Assembly (NCBI GenBank): GCA_035501615.1
Contig: DATJVY010000019.1
Coordinates: forward strand, 1-64,000
Source of the DNA: RPRB01 sp035501615
GTDB lineage: Bacteria > Myxococcota > Myxococcia > Myxococcales > Myxococcaceae
Direction: 5' to 3'
DNA: 64,000 bases
The position numbers and the translations under genes are program-made. Positions 33,339-42,048 of the stretch are shown one piece after another. Within the stretch, counting starts at the first letter, position 1. Every line of letters starts with the position of its first letter. The notes beneath the pieces were generated by a model. The model did not search any database. It was not told the origin of the DNA and was given only the letters and a program-made list of their open reading frames with translations.

Positions 33339-35090
33339 ATGGCCCGACCGGACCCGCACAGCCACACCGACCTCTCCCAGCCCCACCAGCGGCACCTCTC
33401 CTGGGAGGCCGAGGTCGACTTTCCCCGGCGCACCCTCCGGGCGGCCGCCACCCTACGCTTCGACCGCGGCGGCGGGCCGGTCGACCTGGACAGCCGGGGG
33501 CTGGAAGTCGAGCGGGTCACCTCGCCGGCGGGGGCGCCCCTGCCGTTCGCGCTCGGGGCGCCCGACCCCATCCTCGGACAGCGGTTGCGGATCGTCCTGT
33601 CCTCCGGAGTCGACGCCTGCGTCGTCCGGTACCGGACCGCGGCACAGGCCTCCGCGCTGCAGTGGCTCGATCCCGAGCAGACCGCCGGCGGCAAGGCCCC
33701 CTTCCTCTACAGCCAGTGCCAGGCCATCCACGCCCGCTCGGTGGTGCCGCTGCAGGACACTCCGCGGCTGCGCATCACCTACGACGCGGCGCTGACCGTC
33801 CCTGGCGAGCTCCGGGCGCTCATGGCCGCCGAAGCGGTGGGGCGAGAGACTTGGGGCGAGCGCGCGGTGGAGCGCTACCGGATGGACGAGCCCATCCCGC
33901 CCTACCTCCTCGCCTTCGCGGTGGGAGACCTCGCCTCGGCGGAGCTCGGGCCCCGGAGCCGCGTCTGGGCCGAGCCGTCGGTCGTGGAACGCGCTGCGCA
34001 CGAATTCGCGGGCGTCGACGGGATGCTCGGCTCGGCGGAGGCGCTGTTCGGACCCTACCCCTGGGGGCGGTTCGACCTCCTGGTCCTGCCGCCGTCGTTC
34101 CCCTACGGCGGGATGGAAAATCCCCGTCTCACCTTCCTCACCCCCACGCTCCTCACCGGGGACCGGAGCCTGGTGAACGTCGTCGCCCACGAGCTGTCCC
34201 ACAGCTGGACGGGGAACCTCGTCACCAACGCCTCCGCCGAGGACTTCTGGTTGAACGAGGGCTTCACCGTCTTCGCCGAGCGGAGGATCCTCGAGGTGCT
34301 CGAGGGGCCGGACATGGTCGCGCTGCATGCCGCGGTGGGGCGGCAGGCGCTCGACGAGGCGGTGGCCAACTTCAAGGACCGGCCCGAGCTGACCCGGCTG
34401 CGGACGAAGCTCGAGGGCGTGGACCCGGACGACGCCTTCAGCCAGGTGCCGTACGAGAAGGGCTACCTGTTCCTCCGGGCGCTGGAGGACGCCGCCGGCC
34501 GCCCGGCCTTCGACCGGTTCCTCCGCCGGTACATGGACGCCTTCCGCTTCCAGTCGATCACCACCGAGCAGGTGCTGGACCTCGTCCGCGCCGAGCTGCC
34601 CGGGGCCCTGGAGGCGGTGAACGCCCCGCGGTGGATCGACGGCGAGGGCGTGCCCCCGGGAGCGCCGGCGGCCCGCAGCAGCCGGCTCGAGGAGGTGGAG
34701 GCGCTCGGGACGCAGCTTCCGCCCGCCACCGCCAGGAGCTGGTCACCCTGGGAATGGCAGGTTTACCTGAACCACCTCCCCCGCCCCTCGCCGCCGGAGC
34801 TGGTCGGCGCGCTCGAGGAGCGGTTCCAGCTGACCGCGGCCCCCAACCCCGAGGTGCTCGTGGCCTGGCTCACGGTGGCCGTCCGCAGTGGCCACGCCCC
34901 GGCGGTGCGACGGGCCGAGGCGTTCCTCGGCGAGGTGGGCCGGATGAAGTACCTCAAGCCGCTCTATGCGGCGCTCATCGCCGGATCCGGGACGCGAGGC
35001 CTGGCCGAGGCCTGCGCGCGGCGGTACCGGAAGCGCTACCACGTCATCGCCGCTGCGGGCGTGGACTCGCTGCTGCGCAAGGCGGCCTGA
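33339..35090 (+). CDS. M1-family metallo-aminopeptidase
   Basis: This 583-residue protein is leukotriene-A4-hydrolase-like. It has the PYGGMENPRLTF exopeptidase motif and the zinc site HELSH at 284-288 with Glu307 eighteen residues later (FWLNEG). A C-terminal helical domain (about 450-583) resembles the LTA4H C-domain. No signal peptide is visible, so it is likely cytosolic and trims N-terminal residues from peptides. It starts 16 bp after the MutS-like gene. The convergent neighbour ends 4 bp away. Confidence 0.93.
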   Translation: MARPDPHSHTDLSQPHQRHLSWEAEVDFPRRTLRAAATLRFDRGGGPVDLDSRGLEVERVTSPAGAPLPFALGAPDPILGQRLRIVLSSGVDACVVRYRTAAQASALQWLDPEQTAGGKAPFLYSQCQAIHARSVVPLQDTPRLRITYDAALTVPGELRALMAAEAVGRETWGERAVERYRMDEPIPPYLLAFAVGDLASAELGPRSRVWAEPSVVERAAHEFAGVDGMLGSAEALFGPYPWGRFDLLVLPPSFPYGGMENPRLTFLTPTLLTGDRSLVNVVAHELSHSWTGNLVTNASAEDFWLNEGFTVFAERRILEVLEGPDMVALHAAVGRQALDEAVANFKDRPELTRLRTKLEGVDPDDAFSQVPYEKGYLFLRALEDAAGRPAFDRFLRRYMDAFRFQSITTEQVLDLVRAELPGALEAVNAPRWIDGEGVPPGAPAARSSRLEEVEALGTQLPPATARSWSPWEWQVYLNHLPRPSPPELVGALEERFQLTAAPNPEVLVAWLTVAVRSGHAPAVRRAEAFLGEVGRMKYLKPLYAALIAGSGTRGLAEACARRYRKRYHVIAAAGVDSLLRKAA

Positions 35091-35094
35091 CCTT

Positions 35095-35472
35095 CTAGTC
35101 GAGCGCCGTGAGCTGCCTCGGCTCAGGGTCGTAGCGGAGCCGGAACGCCGTCCCCTCGGGGGGCCACGGCTCGTCGAAGGTGAATCCCTCGAGCATCTCC
35201 AGCCGGCCCTCGGCGATCCGGACGACGAAGCTCGCGCCGTGGGAGAGCCCGTCGAAGTCGGCGGCGACGTCGCCGAACCAGACGGCGTCCCTGCCCAGGG
35301 CGGCAGGGGGCACCTCCTCGGGAACCATCAGGTCCGAGAAGAAGCCCACCCCGCTGAAGGTCCGCTCGATGACCCGGACGCGTTCCACCTGGGCCCGGAG
35401 GGCAGGAAAGCTCGGATGATCGCCGCTGAAGAGCTTCTCCAGGACGGCGCGCTCGAGCGCGTTCAGCTCCAC
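35095..35472 (-). CDS. Hypothetical small soluble protein
   Basis: The 125-residue product starts with GTG inside the end of the methyltransferase gene (10-bp overlap), behind a G-rich site. It reads LNALERAVLEKLFSGDHPSFPALRAQVERV, then ERTFSGVGFFSDLMVPEEV and FDGLSHGASFVVRIAEGRLEMLEGFTFDEPWP. The pattern is compact alpha/beta with conserved-looking aromatics. The family is not recognised. The overlap suggests co-expression with the methyltransferase. Confidence 0.62.
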   Translation of the reverse strand: MELNALERAVLEKLFSGDHPSFPALRAQVERVRVIERTFSGVGFFSDLMVPEEVPPAALGRDAVWFGDVAADFDGLSHGASFVVRIAEGRLEMLEGFTFDEPWPPEGTAFRLRYDPEPRQLTALD

Positions 35473-36410
35473 GGCCGCCCCCCCCGCTGCGTCCGCCGCG
35501 GACCGAACCGCTCGTCGGGCGGACGGGCGTGGCTCTCGGTCTCGGCCTCCAGCCGCGCGCGGGCGAGCCCGAGCCAGGTGGGGTCCTGCTCGATGCCCAG
35601 GAAGCGCCGACCGAGGCGGACCGCAGCGACGCCGGTGGTGCCGCTCCCGCAGAAGGGATCGAGCACCAGTCCGCCCTCGGGTGCCGTCGCCTCGACGATG
35701 CGCCGGAGCAGCGACACCGGCTTCTGGGTGGGGTGCTTGCCGTGCGCCTTCTCCTCGGAGCGTGGGCTGGTCAGGGTCCAGATCCGACCCTGCCCGTCCG
35801 GCTCGAGCTCCTCCTCGCCGGGCCTCGGGAGCGCCCACACGTCGCGCATCTGTTTCCCGCCGTTCTCCGCCTTCATCCGCGGGTAGTCGAAGACGTGCTG
35901 GAGGCGCCCCGGGCGCCGCGGCGCGGTCCAGATCAGCAGCTCCGAGCTGTGGGTGAAGTAGCGGCAGGACAGGTTGGGGCTGGCGTTGGGCTTGTACCAG
36001 GTGACGGTGTTCAGGAGCCGCCAGCCGAGGCTCTGGAGCGCGAAGCCGGCGGAGAAGATGACGTGCTGGGTACCGGAGATCCACAGCGAGCCGGTGGGCC
36101 TCAGCACCCGTCCGCAGGCCTCGATCCACGCACGGGTGAAGCGATGGTCCTCGTCGATGCCGCGCGAGGCGTCCCAGGCGCCCTTTGCCACCGGCGCCCG
36201 TCGGCCGGCGTGGCAGGTGAAGCCCCCGTTGCTGAGGAAGTAGGGAGGGTCCGCGAAGACGAGATCGACGCTCGCGGCGGGAAGCCCTGCGAGCCGCTCG
36301 AGACAGTCCCCCTGCTGGAGCGCCCAGCCGGGCCCGGAGGCCCAGGCACGGACGTCAGGGAACGGAGAGCTCGGTGAGGCGGGACGGCGAGCACGAGCGG
36401 CGGTGGCCAT
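35463..36410 (-). CDS. Beta-class N6-adenine DNA methyltransferase, DpnA/HinfI-like
   Basis: The 315-residue protein has motif IV DPPY at 54-57 (ADPPYFLSNGG) before the FxGxG SAM motif (DPFCGSGTTG at 251-260), the order of beta-class methyltransferases. The segment after DPPY, AGRRAPVAKGAWDAS, resembles M.DpnIIB and HinfI-type enzymes, so the target may be GATC or GANTC; this is inference. KHPTQKP is present. No restriction endonuclease gene is adjacent. The ATG at 36410 is the first good start. Confidence 0.88.
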   Translation of the reverse strand: MATAARARRPASPSSPFPDVRAWASGPGWALQQGDCLERLAGLPAASVDLVFADPPYFLSNGGFTCHAGRRAPVAKGAWDASRGIDEDHRFTRAWIEACGRVLRPTGSLWISGTQHVIFSAGFALQSLGWRLLNTVTWYKPNASPNLSCRYFTHSSELLIWTAPRRPGRLQHVFDYPRMKAENGGKQMRDVWALPRPGEEELEPDGQGRIWTLTSPRSEEKAHGKHPTQKPVSLLRRIVEATAPEGGLVLDPFCGSGTTGVAAVRLGRRFLGIEQDPTWLGLARARLEAETESHARPPDERFGPRRTQRGGRPWS

Positions 36411-36595
36411 GCGAGCGACCACGCTAGCGGACCGATCGATCGCGGCCAGTCCTTGGCGAGTGCTACAGACCTGACGTGTGACCAGCGCGCGCAGGGGGAA
36501 GGACGGTCTTCGGTGGACACCGCGAGGGCACGGAAACCAGCCTCGGGCTTGCACCGGCCGGCGGGCTTCCGTCGCCAGGAGAACGTCCCCCGCGG

Positions 36596-37618
36596 TCAGG
36601 CGGCGGCTGCGCGCGAGAAGTCCGGGTAGACCTGCACGCCGTCGGAGGCCCGCGGGCGGCCCTCCTCGCGGGCCAGTGCCCGGTCGAGCGCAAGCAGCGC
36701 GATCTCCAGCTGGTCGTCGGTCGGCTCGACGGTCGTGATTCGCTGGAGCCACAGCCCCGGGCTCACCAGCGCCCTCAGCACCGGCGGGCAGTCCGCGCGC
36801 GCCGACCGCTTCTGCAACTCGTAGGCGATCCCGGCGACCGGGAAGGCCAGCAGGATCTTGAGGGCCAGCACGAACAGCGTCTGCACGCCGTCAACCGTCG
36901 AGACGGTCGGCACGAACGGAAGGACCACGATGTGGAGCAGCACCGCCACGGCCACGACGACGAACAGGAAGCTCGTACCGCAGCGCGGGTGCCGAGTGGT
37001 GAAGCGACGCGCGTTCTCCACGGTGAGCGGCTGCCGCGACTCGTAGGTCCAGATCGCCTTGTGCTCGGCCCCGTGGTACTGGAAGAGCCGCTGCGCATCC
37101 TTCGTCCGCGCCACCAGCGCCAGCCAGCCGACGAGGATCGCGATCCGGAACAGCCCGTCCACCAGGTGGAAGAGGAGCCCCTTCAGGCTGGGGTCATGGC
37201 CGAGGAGCTTGAAGAGCCCGAGGGTCAACAGATGCGGCGCGGCGATGAACAGCGCCACCATGAACAGGAACGAGAGGCCGAGGAGCAGCCCGCGGGTCAG
37301 GTTCCCGGACGGCCCGCCCTCCCGCGCGACCGCGGGCGCCGCCTGCTCCTCCGGGGAGCCCACGGGGGCGGATTCGGCCTGCTCCGCGCTGAACGCGAGC
37401 GCGGTGAAGCCGTTCCACACCGACTCGATGAGCACCACGGCCCCGCGGAAGAACGGCCTCCGGAGCAGCGTGGCCCTCGGCCAGAGCGTCTCCCAGACCT
37501 CCTCGCGCACCGCGATGCGCCCATCGGGCCGGCGGACGGCGACGACGAGGTTCCGGGGGGAGCGCATCATCACCCCCTCCAGGACCGCCTGGCCGCCGAT
37601 GTAGGGACGCTCGCTCAC
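36596..37618 (-). CDS. DUF1385 family membrane protein
   Basis: The 340-residue protein shows the DUF1385 pattern: YIGGQAVLEGVMMRSP at the start, RGAVVLIESVWNGFTAL, YHGAEHKAIWTYE, and RHPRCGTSFLFVVVAVAV, with about five membrane helices. The function is unknown. In many bacteria it follows rpmE and precedes prfA-prmC; here it follows rpmE (16 bp), but prfA and prmC are not next to it. The start is GTG. Confidence 0.9.
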   Translation of the reverse strand: MSERPYIGGQAVLEGVMMRSPRNLVVAVRRPDGRIAVREEVWETLWPRATLLRRPFFRGAVVLIESVWNGFTALAFSAEQAESAPVGSPEEQAAPAVAREGGPSGNLTRGLLLGLSFLFMVALFIAAPHLLTLGLFKLLGHDPSLKGLLFHLVDGLFRIAILVGWLALVARTKDAQRLFQYHGAEHKAIWTYESRQPLTVENARRFTTRHPRCGTSFLFVVVAVAVLLHIVVLPFVPTVSTVDGVQTLFVLALKILLAFPVAGIAYELQKRSARADCPPVLRALVSPGLWLQRITTVEPTDDQLEIALLALDRALAREEGRPRASDGVQVYPDFSRAAAA

Positions 37619-37634
37619 GCGAGGGAGAGCCCGT

Positions 37635-37886
37635 TCAGGCCTTGGCCTTGGGGGCCTTCTTCGCCTTGGAGGCGGCCGCGGCCGCCGGCTTGGCCTCGTA
37701 CTTCTTCCGGAACCGCTCCACCCGGCCCTCGGTGTCGACCAGCTTGTACTTGCCGGTGAAGAACGGGTGGCAGGCCGAGCAGATCTCCACGTGGAACGAG
37801 CCACGGGTGCTGCGGGTCTCGATCACGTTGCCGCAGGCGCAGGTGATGCGCGAGGGAGGATAGACCGGGTGAACGTCGGGCTTCAT
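37635..37886 (-). CDS. rpmE: 50S ribosomal protein L31, zinc type
   Basis: The 83-residue protein begins MKPDVHPVYPPSRITCACGNVIETRSTRG and carries CSACHPFFTGK. The CAC and CSAC cysteines form the zinc site of the C-plus form. L31 bridges the two subunits. A Lys/Ala-rich tail of about 20 residues extends past the usual end. The C-plus form is often swapped for a zinc-free copy under zinc limitation, but no second copy is in the window. Confidence 0.96.
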   Translation of the reverse strand: MKPDVHPVYPPSRITCACGNVIETRSTRGSFHVEICSACHPFFTGKYKLVDTEGRVERFRKKYEAKPAAAAASKAKKAPKAKA

Positions 37887-37923
37887 GGTGGAAACGGCTC
37901 CAGTCGAGTCGGACCGCCTTGCC

Positions 37924-37950
37924 CCGGAGGACCAGCTCCTCCGGAGGACC
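37924..37950. repeat. Ten-base direct repeat upstream of rpmE
   Basis: CCGGAGGACC occurs at 37924-37933 and again at 37941-37950, between rpmE and the ybgF-like gene. The pair can also fold through GGAGG/CCTCC. It may be part of the rpmE leader or of the upstream gene end. No regulator is implied. Confidence 0.3.
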
Positions 37951-38007
37951 GGCGGGCGAAGCAGGCTCCTCTAACAGCGACCGCCGCCCGTCTCAAGCCC
38001 CCGACGG

Positions 38008-38793
38008 CTACTTCTTCCCCTTGGTCGAGGACGATTTCTTCAAGGAGGCCAGGCCCTTCTGGGCCATCTTGGCCTCGGAGGACTTGGGGTAGTCCTTCAC
38101 CACCTGCTCGTAGGCGAGCTTGGCCGCCTCGGGGTTCTTGAGCCGTGCGAAGCAATCACCGCTGCGGACGTAGGCGAGCGGCACCGACTTGGACTTGCCG
38201 AAGTTCTTGATCAGCTGCCCGTACTCGGGAAGCGCATCGGGGCAGCTGTCCTGCGCGTAGTAGGACTCTGCGATGGCGAAGTGCGCATCGCCCGCCAAGT
38301 CGTCCTTGGGCCACTTCCGGGTGAACTCGAGGTACAGCGTCCGGGCGGTCTGGATGTCGCCCGACTTGGCCTTGCTCTGGGCCAGGGCGAAGAACTCCTT
38401 CTTGTCGGTGGGCCGAGGGACGTCGTCGGCGGTCTTCTTCTCCGCGGCGGCGGCGCGATCCTGCAGCTGGTCGAGGTTGTGGGTGTAGGCCTCCACCTGC
38501 CCGCGGAGCTGGGCCAGGTCCTCGATGACCTTCTGCAGCTGCACGCTGGTGTCTGCCCCGCTTCGACGCGACGCCTGGTCGAGCGAGTCCAGGGCCTTGG
38601 TCACCTCGGCGATCTTCTGGTCGATGCGGGGGAGCTGCTGGTCCAGCTTCTCGGCCTGCGCCTTCTGCTCGGCGTGGAGGTCCTTGTCCAGCTTGTCCAC
38701 CCGCGTCTCGAGGTTCTTGCCCGCCTCGGACGAGTAGAAGCACCCGCCGAGCAGGAGGAACCCCGCCACCCCCGCCGCGCGGACGACCCGCAT
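38008..38793 (-). CDS. YbgF/CpoB-like lipoprotein with coiled coil and TPR region
   Basis: The 261-residue protein has a lipobox (LLGGC, Cys18). A coiled-coil helix from about 25 to 115 (NLETRVDKLDKDLHAEQKAQAE) follows. The C-terminal half carries TPR-like repeats (EFFALAQSKAKSGDIQTARTLYLEF, DAHFAIAESYYAQ). This matches the YbgF/CpoB outline, but classical CpoB is a free periplasmic protein and this one is lipidated. It follows pal directly (stop and start adjacent), as in Tol-Pal clusters. tolQRAB are not nearby. Confidence 0.85.
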   Translation of the reverse strand: MRVVRAAGVAGFLLLGGCFYSSEAGKNLETRVDKLDKDLHAEQKAQAEKLDQQLPRIDQKIAEVTKALDSLDQASRRSGADTSVQLQKVIEDLAQLRGQVEAYTHNLDQLQDRAAAAEKKTADDVPRPTDKKEFFALAQSKAKSGDIQTARTLYLEFTRKWPKDDLAGDAHFAIAESYYAQDSCPDALPEYGQLIKNFGKSKSVPLAYVRSGDCFARLKNPEAAKLAYEQVVKDYPKSSEAKMAQKGLASLKKSSSTKGKK

Positions 38794-39540
38794 CTAGTGG
38801 CGGAACTCCACCCGGCGGTTGGCGGCCCAGGCCTCCTCATTGTGCCCCTCCACCGCCGGCCGGTTCTCGCCGTAGCCGACGGTGTCGAGCTTGGAGGGCG
38901 CCACCCCGAGGTCGACCAGGTACTTCCGCACGCTTGCTGCCCGCCGCTGCGAGAGGTGGAGGTTGTACTCCTCGGTGCCCCGCTCGTCGGCATGACCCTC
39001 CAGGGTGATCTTCTTGAGGTCGCCCTTCTTGATGCAGTCGGAGAGGTCGTTGAGCTGGCTGCGGACCGAGTCGGTCAGCGCGCTCTCGTTGAAGGCGAAG
39101 TGCACCGGCGTCCAGTTGCACTTGTCCGCCGTCCCCTTGGCGCAGACGCCCGACTGGCAGGTCTCACCGGTGCCGCAGTCGTCGTTGGTGGAGCAGGTGT
39201 TGGGAACGCACTGGTTGTTCTTGCAGCGGGCGCCCGCGCCGCAGTCGGCGTCCGCGGTGCAGGCCTTGGGGGTGCACTTCCCCGAGGCGCAGGTGGAGCC
39301 GGCCGGGCAGTTCTGATCGGTGGTGCACTCCGGCTTGGGCACGCACTTGTTGCCCGTACAGACGAAGCCCGCCTTGCAGTTCCCGTCGGTGGCGCACTCC
39401 TGGCATTGGCCGCCGACGCACACCTCGTTGTGCGACTTGCACTGCTCGTCCGAATCGCACTTCGGATACGTGGGAGGACATCCGGTGAGAACCGCAAGAC
39501 CCAGGACTCCCAGCGCCAGCAATCCGACACCACGGGACAT
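38794..39540 (-). CDS. pal: Peptidoglycan-associated lipoprotein (Pal/OmpA) with five Cys-rich repeats
   Basis: The 248-residue protein has a signal with lipobox LTGC. Next come five tandem modules of about 24 residues (about 30-145) of type C-x5-C-x6-C-x4-C, then a C-terminal OmpA domain (FAFNESALTDSVR, LEGHADERGTEEYNLHLSQRRAASVRKYL, TVGYGENRP). OmpA-type Pal binds peptidoglycan stem peptides and tethers the outer membrane. The start at 39540 has GGAGG seven bases upstream; an ATG at 39546 is also possible. Standard Pal lacks the Cys modules. Confidence 0.92.
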   Translation of the reverse strand: MSRGVGLLALGVLGLAVLTGCPPTYPKCDSDEQCKSHNEVCVGGQCQECATDGNCKAGFVCTGNKCVPKPECTTDQNCPAGSTCASGKCTPKACTADADCGAGARCKNNQCVPNTCSTNDDCGTGETCQSGVCAKGTADKCNWTPVHFAFNESALTDSVRSQLNDLSDCIKKGDLKKITLEGHADERGTEEYNLHLSQRRAASVRKYLVDLGVAPSKLDTVGYGENRPAVEGHNEEAWAANRRVEFRH

Positions 39541-39693
39541 GCGCATTCCTCCGAAGTTGGCCACCCCTGAGCGGCCCGTTCCCTGTCGCCCGCTGTACCG
39601 TCATGCTGTGATGTCAGTCCAGCGAAATTCGGCGTGGACGCGGCCACGCGGACACGCCATGGCGGCTCGGGTGCCGCGACCCGGAGTGCGGTA

Positions 39694-41166
39694 ATGGCCC
39701 ACAGCGTCCTCCTCGTCGACGACGAGAAGAACATCCTCCTGACTCTCAGCCAGGCGCTGCATCTGGCCGGCTACCGCACCGAGCTGGCCGGGACCGGCAA
39801 GCTCGGGCTCGAGGTCGCGCTCGCCCGGCCCGTGGACGTGGTGCTGATGGACGTCCGGCTGCCGGACATGGACGGGCTCGTGGTCCTCGAGCAGCTGCTC
39901 CAGGCCCGGCCGGGGCTGCCCGTCCTCATGATGTCGGGTCACGGCACCATCGAGACCGCGGTCCGGGCCACCCGGCTCGGGGCCCGCGACTTCCTGGAGA
40001 AGCCCATCGGCCGGGACCGGCTCCTGGTGGCGCTGCGCAACGCGCTCGAGCACCGGGCGGCGGTGGAGGAGCTGGAGACGCTCCGCGCCGAGGCCGGCAG
40101 GTACGAGATGGTGGGACAGGGGCCGGCGATGCAGCGGCTCTACCACCTGGTCCAGCGGGCGGCGCCGAGCGAGGGCCGGGTCCTCATCACCGGCGAGAAC
40201 GGGACCGGCAAGGAGCTGGTGGCCCGGGCCCTCCACCGGAACAGCCGGCGGGCCTCGGGCCCCTTCGTCCGGGTCAACTGCGCGGCGGTGCCGCACGAGC
40301 TCATCGAGAGCGAGCTCTTCGGGCACGAGAAGGGCGCGTTCACCGGGGCGCTGGCCCTCCGCCGGGGCAAGTTCGAGCTGGCCTCGGGCGGCACGCTCTT
40401 CCTCGACGAGGTGGGGGACATGCCTCCCACCATGCAGGCCAAGCTGCTCCGGGTGCTGCAGGAGTCCGAGTTCGAGCGGGTGGGCGGCACCGAGACGCTG
40501 CGGGTGGACGTCCGGGTCGTCGCCGCGACCAACCGCGACCTCGAGGCGGAAGTCGCCGAGGGCCGGTTCCGCGAGGACCTCTACTACCGGCTCGCGGTGG
40601 TGCAGATCCGCACCCCGCCGCTCCGCGAGCACCGGGAGGACCTCCCGGACCTCATCGGCGCCTTCCTCGAGGAGGCCTGCCGGCGCAACGGACGGAGGCC
40701 GCTCCGGCTCGTGCCCGACGCGGTCGCGGCGCTGTCCGCCCACGACTACCCGGGCAACGTCCGCGAGCTGAGGAACCTGGTCGAGCGCCTCGCCATCCTC
40801 TGCGAGGGGCCCGAGGTCTCGGGCGAGGAGGCGCGGGCGCTGCTGCCGCGGCCCCGGCCCGTGCGGCCTGCGGGCGCCACCCTCCCCGCCGCCGCGGAGC
40901 AGAAGACCGCGGCCGCGCTCCGTCCGGTGGGCGAGAAGCCGTTCCGCGACCTGGTCGACGACGCCGAGCGGGAGATCATCCTCCGCACCCTGGCCTTCAC
41001 CCGGGACAACGCCACCGAGGCCGCCCGGCTCCTCGACCTGGAGCGGGGGCACTTCTACAAGAAGATGAAGGCACTCGGCATCCGGCGGCCGCGGGCCCAG
41101 ACCCCCGAGGGCACCGAGACCGACGCCGCGCCGGACGAGGGCGCAGGCCCCCCCGAGCCCGGCTGA
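39694..41166 (+). CDS. NtrX-like sigma-54 response regulator
   Basis: The 490-residue protein has a receiver with Asp53 (VVLMDVRLPDMDG), the SGHGTIETAV and DFLEKPIGRDRLL pattern typical of NtrX, Walker A GENGTGKE at 167-174, GAFTGA at 214-219, and a C-terminal helix-turn-helix (NATEAARLLDLERGHFYKKMKALGI). The GTAATG start follows GGAGTGCG. No kinase gene is adjacent; the NtrY-like kinase at 49185 is the nearest candidate partner. Confidence 0.94.
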   Translation: MAHSVLLVDDEKNILLTLSQALHLAGYRTELAGTGKLGLEVALARPVDVVLMDVRLPDMDGLVVLEQLLQARPGLPVLMMSGHGTIETAVRATRLGARDFLEKPIGRDRLLVALRNALEHRAAVEELETLRAEAGRYEMVGQGPAMQRLYHLVQRAAPSEGRVLITGENGTGKELVARALHRNSRRASGPFVRVNCAAVPHELIESELFGHEKGAFTGALALRRGKFELASGGTLFLDEVGDMPPTMQAKLLRVLQESEFERVGGTETLRVDVRVVAATNRDLEAEVAEGRFREDLYYRLAVVQIRTPPLREHREDLPDLIGAFLEEACRRNGRRPLRLVPDAVAALSAHDYPGNVRELRNLVERLAILCEGPEVSGEEARALLPRPRPVRPAGATLPAAAEQKTAAALRPVGEKPFRDLVDDAEREIILRTLAFTRDNATEAARLLDLERGHFYKKMKALGIRRPRAQTPEGTETDAAPDEGAGPPEPG

Positions 41167-41170
41167 GCGA

Positions 41171-41980
41171 CTACTTGCCCCCGCCGCCGCCCGCCGGGTG
41201 GGCGCGCGAGACCGGCGTCCTCGTGGCAGCCGTGGCCGAGGGCGCGGCGGCACCGACGGGGAGCATCGAGGGCCTTCCGTAGTAGCCCCGCGTCATCCCG
41301 AACGCCTGCGCCTGGTAGGCGAGGCGGTAGTACGGAGCGAGCGTCGCGTCCGGGGGTCCGCGGAACTCGGCCGAGTTGTCCGCCAGCCGGTCGGTCCCGA
41401 TGGGCCTGCCGACGTTGAGGAGCAGGCCCAGGCTGCCGGCGACCTCGACGTCCGACCACTTGGCCATGGTCGCCGGGAGCGAGACCGAGACGGGCTCGAT
41501 CTGCGTCCCGCAGCCCCGGCTGCCCGAGTAGACCTGCCCGGTCCAGCGGACGTCCCACCCGCAGGTCCCGACCCGCCCGTTGATCCGCTCGGTCGAGAGC
41601 TCGAAGTCGCTGAGCGCCCCGCCGATGAGGCCGATCACGTGCAGGCCCTCGGGCGTGCGCTCGACGTGCAGCTGGAACGGGGCGCCGCGGTAGACGCCGG
41701 CGGCCTCGTCGTCGTGGAAGCCCAGAATCACCGGGACACCCACCGCGCGGCCGCGGATCTCCCCGTCGGTGCGCGCGAGCGCGAAGTCGGGCTGGAGGCC
41801 GAGGATCTGGTCGTCGGTCACCCGGACGCCCCAGTGGTCGGCCTGACCGCCGATCTCGAAGAGGTCCTCGGTGCTGGCCCGGGCGATGCCCCAGTCGGGG
41901 GCGGGAAGCGTCTGGGGAGGACCATGTGCGCACCCGGCGAGGGCGAGCACGACGGCGACGGAGAGACGACGGGCGAGCAT
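41171..41980 (-). CDS. Predicted lipoprotein, unknown function
   Basis: The 269-residue protein has a lipobox (LAGC, Cys16) and a beta-rich body containing WGVRVTDDQILGLQPDFAL, RGAPFQLHVERTPEGLHVIGLIGG and GTCGWDVRWTGQVYSGSRGCGTQIEP with two disulfide candidates. The C-terminus is low-complexity Gly/Ala. The ATG follows GGAGCGGTGTCC. No family is known to me. It is convergent with the NtrX-like gene, with 4 bp between them. Confidence 0.7.
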   Translation of the reverse strand: MLARRLSVAVVLALAGCAHGPPQTLPAPDWGIARASTEDLFEIGGQADHWGVRVTDDQILGLQPDFALARTDGEIRGRAVGVPVILGFHDDEAAGVYRGAPFQLHVERTPEGLHVIGLIGGALSDFELSTERINGRVGTCGWDVRWTGQVYSGSRGCGTQIEPVSVSLPATMAKWSDVEVAGSLGLLLNVGRPIGTDRLADNSAEFRGPPDATLAPYYRLAYQAQAFGMTRGYYGRPSMLPVGAAAPSATAATRTPVSRAHPAGGGGGK

Positions 41981-42048
41981 GGACACCGCTCCTTCGGGAC
42001 TCCCTGGGAGTCTAGTCCCCGGCCCGAGGCGAGTTCGACGCACCCCGG

